Below the pieces are notes generated by a model that was not told the DNA's origin, searched no databases, and worked only from the letters and a program-made list of their open reading frames with translations. This document shows, piece by piece, positions 5,734 through 9,521 of a stretch of 9,521 nt of DNA (position 1 is the stretch's first letter; every line of letters begins with the position of its first letter). The stretch is taken from contig JAJBVW010000013.1 of assembly GCA_020866945.1 (NCBI GenBank), forward strand, positions 1 to 9,521, written 5' to 3'. This DNA comes from Oscillospiraceae bacterium. Its GTDB lineage: Bacteria > Bacillota > Clostridia > Oscillospirales > Oscillospiraceae. Position numbers and translations under genes: made by a program.

Positions 5734-5997
5734 ATGGCGGTATTTACAAACGCCATAACGGGAACCATCATCTATGACCGATTATCCACTGTGTTTCTCT
5801 ATTATCTGGTTCTAAGCTGCACCAGTCTTTTCAATCTGCTGCTGGCGCTGACCATTATAGGGCTGATTATCAGGCAGACCCGGCCCTGGGTAAAGGAACA
5901 CGCAAAAAAAATCGAGCTGGTTCTTGTAATTCTGCTGGTCGTAACCATCGCACTGTGGGTAATTCTGGCGCTGCTGTGCGCCCGCTTCTACGGATAA
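5734..5997 (+). CDS. Small two-helix membrane protein, last gene of the accessory operon
   Basis: 87 residues with long hydrophobic stretches at about 18-46 and 60-82 separated by a basic loop (RQTRPWVKEHAKK). Positive-inside topology again puts the loop in the cytoplasm. The segment SLFNLLLALTIIGLII followed by TRP resembles the first helix and SPK turn of paralogue A (VFNILLAVVLLGTVLYITSP), so this may be a relative reduced to the membrane hairpin with no exported domain; the similarity is short and in hydrophobic sequence, so not decisive. A very good ribosome site (GGAAGGAGGG) lies 7-8 bases before the ATG. It is 63 bp from paralogue B and followed at once by an intrinsic terminator, marking it as the operon's final gene. 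I do not recognise a family. Confidence 0.75.
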   Translation: MAVFTNAITGTIIYDRLSTVFLYYLVLSCTSLFNLLLALTIIGLIIRQTRPWVKEHAKKIELVLVILLVVTIALWVILALLCARFYG

Positions 5998-6003
5998 GCT
6001 CAG

Positions 6004-6039
6004 AGAAGCCGCCTCGTGAGAGACGGCTTCTGTTTTTTT
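6004..6039 (+). terminator. Intrinsic terminator of the accessory operon
   Basis: AGAAGCCG (6004-6011) pairs with CGGCTTCT (6024-6031). A C-A mismatch and a further CTC/GAG helix close a GTGA (GNRA-type) tetraloop. One G, then seven Ts (6033-6039), follow. The T-run overlaps the complement of the clpB stop codon. It works for the plus strand only, since no T-run follows the stem on the minus strand. Confidence 0.9.
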
Positions 6040-8635
6040 ATGCCACAGCCGGGACAGGCTTCACGTTGCATACCAGCCCGCCGTCGTCCGCGTCCACCAC
6101 CAGAGTGGAGCCGGCGGCCAGGTCGCCGGAGAGGATTTTCTTCGCGATCAGGGTCTCCGCCTGGCTTTGGAGGTAGCGCTTCAGGGGCCGCGCTCCATAG
6201 ACCGGGTCATAGCCGTGGTCAATAATATAGGCGCAGGCCGCCGGGGTGAACTCCAGGCCAAGCTGCCGCTCCTCCAGCCGCTGGCGGAGGGATTCGGTGA
6301 GGATTGTGATAATGCCGGTCAGGTTCTCCTTGGTCAGGGGCTTGAAGAATATGGTCTCATCCAGCCGGTTCAAAAACTCCGGACGGAAGGTGCTTCGCAG
6401 CTCCTGCTCCACGGCGGCGCGGGCTTCGGGGGTAATGTCCCCGTTTTCGTCGATGCCGTCCAGCAGGTAGGGGCTGCCCAGGTTGGAGGTCAGGATGATG
6501 ATGGTGTTTTTGAAATCCACCGTCCGGCCCTGGCTGTCTGTGATGCGGCCATCGTCCAGGATTTGCAGGAGGATGTTGAACACGTCCGGATGGGCCTTCT
6601 CCACCTCGTCGAACAGCACCACGGAATAGGGCTTCCGGCGGACGGCCTCGGTGAGCTGGCCCCCCTCGTCATAGCCCACATAGCCCGGAGGCGCGCCGAT
6701 AAGCCGGGAGACGGAGAATTTTTCCATGTACTCCGTCATGTCGATGCGCACCATGCTGCGCTCGTCGTCGAACAGGGCCTGGGCAAGGCTCTTGGCAAGC
6801 TCTGTTTTGCCGACGCCGGTCGGCCCCAAAAACAGGAAGGAGCCGATGGGCCGGTTAGGATCGGAGATACCGGCGCGGGAGCGCAAAATCGCCTCGGTCA
6901 CCAGGCGCACCGCCTCGTCCTGGCCGATGACCCGCTGGTGGAGAATGTCCTCCATATGCAGGAGCTTCTCCCGCTCCCCCTCCATCAGCTTCGCCACGGG
7001 GATACCCGTCCAGCGGGCCACGATGCCGGCAATCTCCTCCTCCGTCACCGTGTCATGAACCAGGGTGTCCTTCTTGCCGGAGGCGTTTTCCGCCTCCTCC
7101 AGCCGCTTTTGCAGGGCGGGGAGAGTCTCATAGCGCAGTCTTGCGGCGGTCTCATACTCATAAGCCTGCTGCGCCCGCTCGATGTCGGCGGTGCATTTTT
7201 CAATCTCCGCCTTCACGGTCTTGACCGCGTCCACGTCCGCCTTTTCCGCCTCCCAGCGGGCCTTCATGGCGTTAAATTCCTCTTTGTTGGCGGCAAGCTC
7301 CACCCGCAGCTTTTGCAGTCTGTCCTGGCTCAGCTTGTCCGTCTCCTTTTTCAGGGCCATCTCCTCGATCTCCTGCTGCATAATCCGGCGGCGGATGTCG
7401 TCCAGCTCCGCAGGCATGGAGTCGATCTCCGTGCGAATCAGGGCGCAGGCCTCGTCCACCAGGTCGATGGCCTTGTCCGGCAGAAAACGGTCTGTGATAT
7501 AGCGGTCAGAGAGGGTGGCCGCCGCCACCAGGGCGGAATCGTGGATGCGGACGCCGTGGAATATCTCATACCGCTCCTTCAGGCCCCGGAGGATGGAGAT
7601 GGTGTCCTCCACCGTCGGCTCATCCACCTGCACGGGCTGGAACCGGCGCTCCAGGGCTGCGTCCTTCTCGATATACTTGCGGTACTCGTCCAGGGTGGTA
7701 GCGCCGATGCAGTGGAGCTGACCACGGGCCAGCATGGGCTTCAGGAGGTTTCCCGCATCCATGCTCCCCTCGGTCTTGCCCGCGCCCACGATGGTGTGAA
7801 GCTCGTCGATAAAGAGGATGATTTTCCCCTCGCTCTTGGAAATTTCTTCCAAAACCGCTTTCAGCCGCTCCTCGAACTCGCCCCGGTATTTGGCGCCCGC
7901 CACCAGCGCCCCCATATCCAAGGAGAAGATGGTCTTGTCCTTCAGGCCCTCCGGCACGTCCCCACGGACGATGCGCTGGGCCAGACCCTCCGCGATAGCG
8001 GTTTTGCCGACGCCCGGTTCCCCGATGAGGACAGGGTTATTTTTCGTCTTGCGGGAGAGGATGCGGATGACGTTGCGAATCTCGTTGTCCCGGCCTATGA
8101 CCGGGTCAAGCTCGTTGTCCCTGGCCCGCTGCACCAGGTCGGTGCCGTATTTTTGCAGGGCGTCGTAGGTGTCCTCCGGGTTGTCGGTGGTGACGTGGCC
8201 GGTCTTGACCTTGGCAAGCTCCGCCGTAAAGCCGTCGCGGGTCACGTTCTGCTCCCGGAATATGGCGCTGATGGCCTTGGTGGGATGGGCGAAAATGCCC
8301 AGCATGAGATGCTCCACGGAGACATACTCGTCCTTGAGCTTGCCCGCAATCTTCTGGGCGAAGTCGATGACCTTGCCGAACTCGTTGGAGGGGTAGACCT
8401 CCTGGCTGCCCTGCACCTTTGGCAGGCAGCTGATTTCACCATCCAGGGCGGAGAGCATTTTGTCGCAGTCCGCGCCCATGCGCCCCAGCAGGGTGGGGAT
8501 CAGGCCTCCGTCCGCGTCCACCAGGGCGTAGAGCAAGTGCTCCGGGGTGAGGTATTGGTTGTCGTTCTCCCTGGCCATAGCGGTGGCGCTGTTGATGGTT
8601 TCAATGGTCTTTTGTGTCAGCTTGTCGCTGTTCAT
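6038..8635 (-). CDS. clpB: ATP-dependent disaggregase ClpB (Hsp100 chaperone)
   Basis: Hexameric AAA+ chaperone that pulls polypeptides from aggregates together with DnaK. Complete at 865 residues, the usual ClpB length. Order of parts: Clp N-terminal double repeat (about 1-145); first AAA+ domain with Walker A GEPGVGKT (205-212), pore loop AGAKYRGEFEER (246-257), Walker B IILFIDEL (272-279) and Arg finger ALERRF (327-332); a long charged coiled-coil middle domain (about 400-520), which separates ClpB from ClpA and ClpX; second AAA+ domain with Walker A GPTGVGKT (604-611), pore loop GYVGYDEGG (651-659) and Walker B SVVLFDE (671-677). No ClpP-docking loop is evident. The ATG is preceded on the minus strand by AAGGGAAG. 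No CIRCE or CtsR site is visible in the 50-base gap upstream. Its stop overlaps the convergent operon's terminator. Confidence 0.97.
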   Translation of the reverse strand: MNSDKLTQKTIETINSATAMARENDNQYLTPEHLLYALVDADGGLIPTLLGRMGADCDKMLSALDGEISCLPKVQGSQEVYPSNEFGKVIDFAQKIAGKLKDEYVSVEHLMLGIFAHPTKAISAIFREQNVTRDGFTAELAKVKTGHVTTDNPEDTYDALQKYGTDLVQRARDNELDPVIGRDNEIRNVIRILSRKTKNNPVLIGEPGVGKTAIAEGLAQRIVRGDVPEGLKDKTIFSLDMGALVAGAKYRGEFEERLKAVLEEISKSEGKIILFIDELHTIVGAGKTEGSMDAGNLLKPMLARGQLHCIGATTLDEYRKYIEKDAALERRFQPVQVDEPTVEDTISILRGLKERYEIFHGVRIHDSALVAAATLSDRYITDRFLPDKAIDLVDEACALIRTEIDSMPAELDDIRRRIMQQEIEEMALKKETDKLSQDRLQKLRVELAANKEEFNAMKARWEAEKADVDAVKTVKAEIEKCTADIERAQQAYEYETAARLRYETLPALQKRLEEAENASGKKDTLVHDTVTEEEIAGIVARWTGIPVAKLMEGEREKLLHMEDILHQRVIGQDEAVRLVTEAILRSRAGISDPNRPIGSFLFLGPTGVGKTELAKSLAQALFDDERSMVRIDMTEYMEKFSVSRLIGAPPGYVGYDEGGQLTEAVRRKPYSVVLFDEVEKAHPDVFNILLQILDDGRITDSQGRTVDFKNTIIILTSNLGSPYLLDGIDENGDITPEARAAVEQELRSTFRPEFLNRLDETIFFKPLTKENLTGIITILTESLRQRLEERQLGLEFTPAACAYIIDHGYDPVYGARPLKRYLQSQAETLIAKKILSGDLAAGSTLVVDADDGGLVCNVKPVPAVA

Positions 8636-8685
8636 GGGATCACTTCCCTTTTATATAATGTAGTAGTAATAAGGCTTGGCGTGTA

Positions 8686-9336
8686 TCAAATAATTGTGTT
8701 TCCGTCCCGCAGCCAGCAGAGATACTCGTTATATACCTCCTGGCCGGTCATGGTGCGGGCCAGATACCCCTTCATCAGCCGGTCGAACAGCCGCACATAG
8801 GCGCTGATGGCCCCGGCAATGTCCCCGGTGGTGTAATTCCGCCCGGCGGCCAGGGCAATGGTGCGGGTGAACCGTCCGGCGTACAGGGCGTATTCAACAG
8901 GCTGCCGCCGATAGGGGGCTATCAGCTCATCCTCCACCTGCTTCCACAGGCGGAAAAAGTCAGCCATGGCGTCCAGCAGCTCCTGACTCTGGGTGCGGAA
9001 CACCACGGACAGCTCCCCCAGGGCGCTCTCCCAGTTCCGATACAGCTCCACGGAATACTTCACCGTGGGGCGGTAACGATATTGCAGGCTGGACTTCACG
9101 CTGATGGAGTTCGCGTTCGGGGTCACGAAGGGCACCAGCTCCCGGTCGGACACCAGCAGCTCCCCTATCTGGCGGAAAATGTCCTGTATCTGCCGCTCTG
9201 GGGTCTCCATGTCTACATACTCCGCTAAAATCTGGTTCACCAGCGCCGAACGATTCGTCCCCAGCCGGTGCGCCATCTCATCCACTGCCCGGACGACGTC
9301 GTCCGAAAGCATCAAGCTATATAAGGTCTTTTTCAT
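8686..9336 (-). CDS. Ribbon-helix-helix (CopG/Arc-type) protein with a long C-terminal domain of unknown function
   Basis: 216 residues. Residues 3-45 look like a ribbon-helix-helix DNA-binding domain: a short strand (KTLYSLMLS), helix (DDVVRAVDEMAHRLG), the turn TNRS, then helix (ALVNQILAEYV). The remaining 170 residues form a mixed domain (YRYRPTVKYSVELYR strand-like; later parts helical) that I do not recognise. The ATG at 9336 is chosen because GAGGTG lies 9 bases upstream; an upstream GTG at 9348 would add four residues (MRDG) but overlaps that ribosome site. It lies 50 bp upstream of clpB on the same strand with no terminator between, so the two may be cotranscribed. A role as clpB or autogenous regulator is inference from position and the DNA-binding fold. 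Confidence 0.82.
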   Translation of the reverse strand: MKKTLYSLMLSDDVVRAVDEMAHRLGTNRSALVNQILAEYVDMETPERQIQDIFRQIGELLVSDRELVPFVTPNANSISVKSSLQYRYRPTVKYSVELYRNWESALGELSVVFRTQSQELLDAMADFFRLWKQVEDELIAPYRRQPVEYALYAGRFTRTIALAAGRNYTTGDIAGAISAYVRLFDRLMKGYLARTMTGQEVYNEYLCWLRDGNTII

Positions 9337-9357
9337 GCCGTCTCTCACCTCATGTAT

Positions 9358-9386
9358 ATACTACACCAATACAGTTAATTCGTCAA
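9358..9386 (-). promoter_or_regulatory. Promoter of the ribbon-helix-helix gene (and possibly clpB)
   Basis: On the minus strand, TTGACG (9386-9381) and TAGTAT (9363-9358) are separated by exactly 17 bases. An AT-rich tract (about 9387-9417) upstream of the -35 could act as an UP element. Transcription would start near 9351, giving a very short leader with the GAGGTG ribosome site at its 5' end. The -10 region overlaps the palindrome GTATATAC (9354-9361), a possible site for autorepression. Confidence 0.6.
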
Positions 9387-9521
9387 GCGATTTATATAAA
9401 AATATAATACAAATTTTATCCGCGGATTTGTTCACAGTGCTGTTCCCTATCCCTCAAACCGCCTTATGCAGCGGCGTGTCATGGTTTATTATATCCGTTT
9501 ATTCAATGCCGCAAGGTACAG

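Noticed and set aside
5667..5777. 36-codon GTG-started ORF overlapping the stop of paralogue B
   Set aside because: No ribosome site fits, it overlaps the well-supported gene at 5734 in another frame, and the peptide shows no recognisable features.
8636..8700. Separate clpB promoter (TTGATA near 8680-8690 with a TATATA-like -10)
   Set aside because: No -35/-10 pair has acceptable spacing, so a dedicated promoter cannot be supported from the sequence.
6167..8800. 877-codon open frame on the plus strand opposite clpB
   Set aside because: It lies antisense to an unambiguous ClpB gene, has low-complexity leucine/glycine-rich composition with no family resemblance, and is a typical mirror frame in GC-rich coding DNA.

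Overview
The window looks like chromosomal DNA from a GC-rich, anaerobic, butyrate-forming member of the Bacillota, probably in or near the Oscillospiraceae. This is inferred from the butyryl-CoA dehydrogenase/EtfB/EtfA gene set, the strong AGGAGG-type ribosome binding sites, the high GC of the genes against AT-rich promoters, and a small HTH-regulator/membrane-protein operon of a kind common in clostridia. No rRNA, tRNA, CRISPR array, insertion sequence or integrase was seen.

Layout. Positions 1-2724 (+) hold the 3' part of an acyl-CoA dehydrogenase gene followed by complete etfB and etfA. All are tightly spaced with ribosome sites overlapping the preceding stop codons, and the operon closes with an intrinsic terminator at 2734-2769. 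truA (2789-3538, +) begins only 19 bases after that terminator's T-run. An AT-rich control region (about 3540-3652) then carries a sigma-A promoter bracketed by two near-identical palindromic boxes. Downstream is an accessory operon of five genes (3697-5997, +): a 67-residue XRE-type regulator, a four-helix membrane protein with a DUF2178-like motif, two paralogous two-helix proteins with predicted extracytoplasmic domains, and a short two-helix protein. It ends at an intrinsic terminator (6004-6039). On the minus strand, converging on that terminator, lie clpB (6038-8635) and, upstream of it, a ribbon-helix-helix protein gene (8686-9336) with its own promoter. The last 170 or so bases hold that promoter, an AT-rich tract and no gene I can support.

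How the parts work together. Bcd with EtfAB reduces crotonyl-CoA to butyryl-CoA with NADH and, in characterised clostridial complexes, drives ferredoxin reduction by electron bifurcation. TruA makes tRNA pseudouridines and is functionally unrelated. The accessory operon is the least explained part and the best candidate for an undescribed system: a regulator that probably binds the boxes around its own promoter controls a set of small envelope proteins of unknown function. Its first gene appears to be gated by a 15-codon leader ORF and a perfect 10-bp hairpin ending on the regulator's GTG start codon. The two extracytoplasmic proteins share a 126-bp 3' segment with only two differences while the rest has diverged, which suggests recent gene conversion. 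The ribbon-helix-helix gene upstream of clpB is notable because no CIRCE or CtsR box is visible in front of the chaperone gene.
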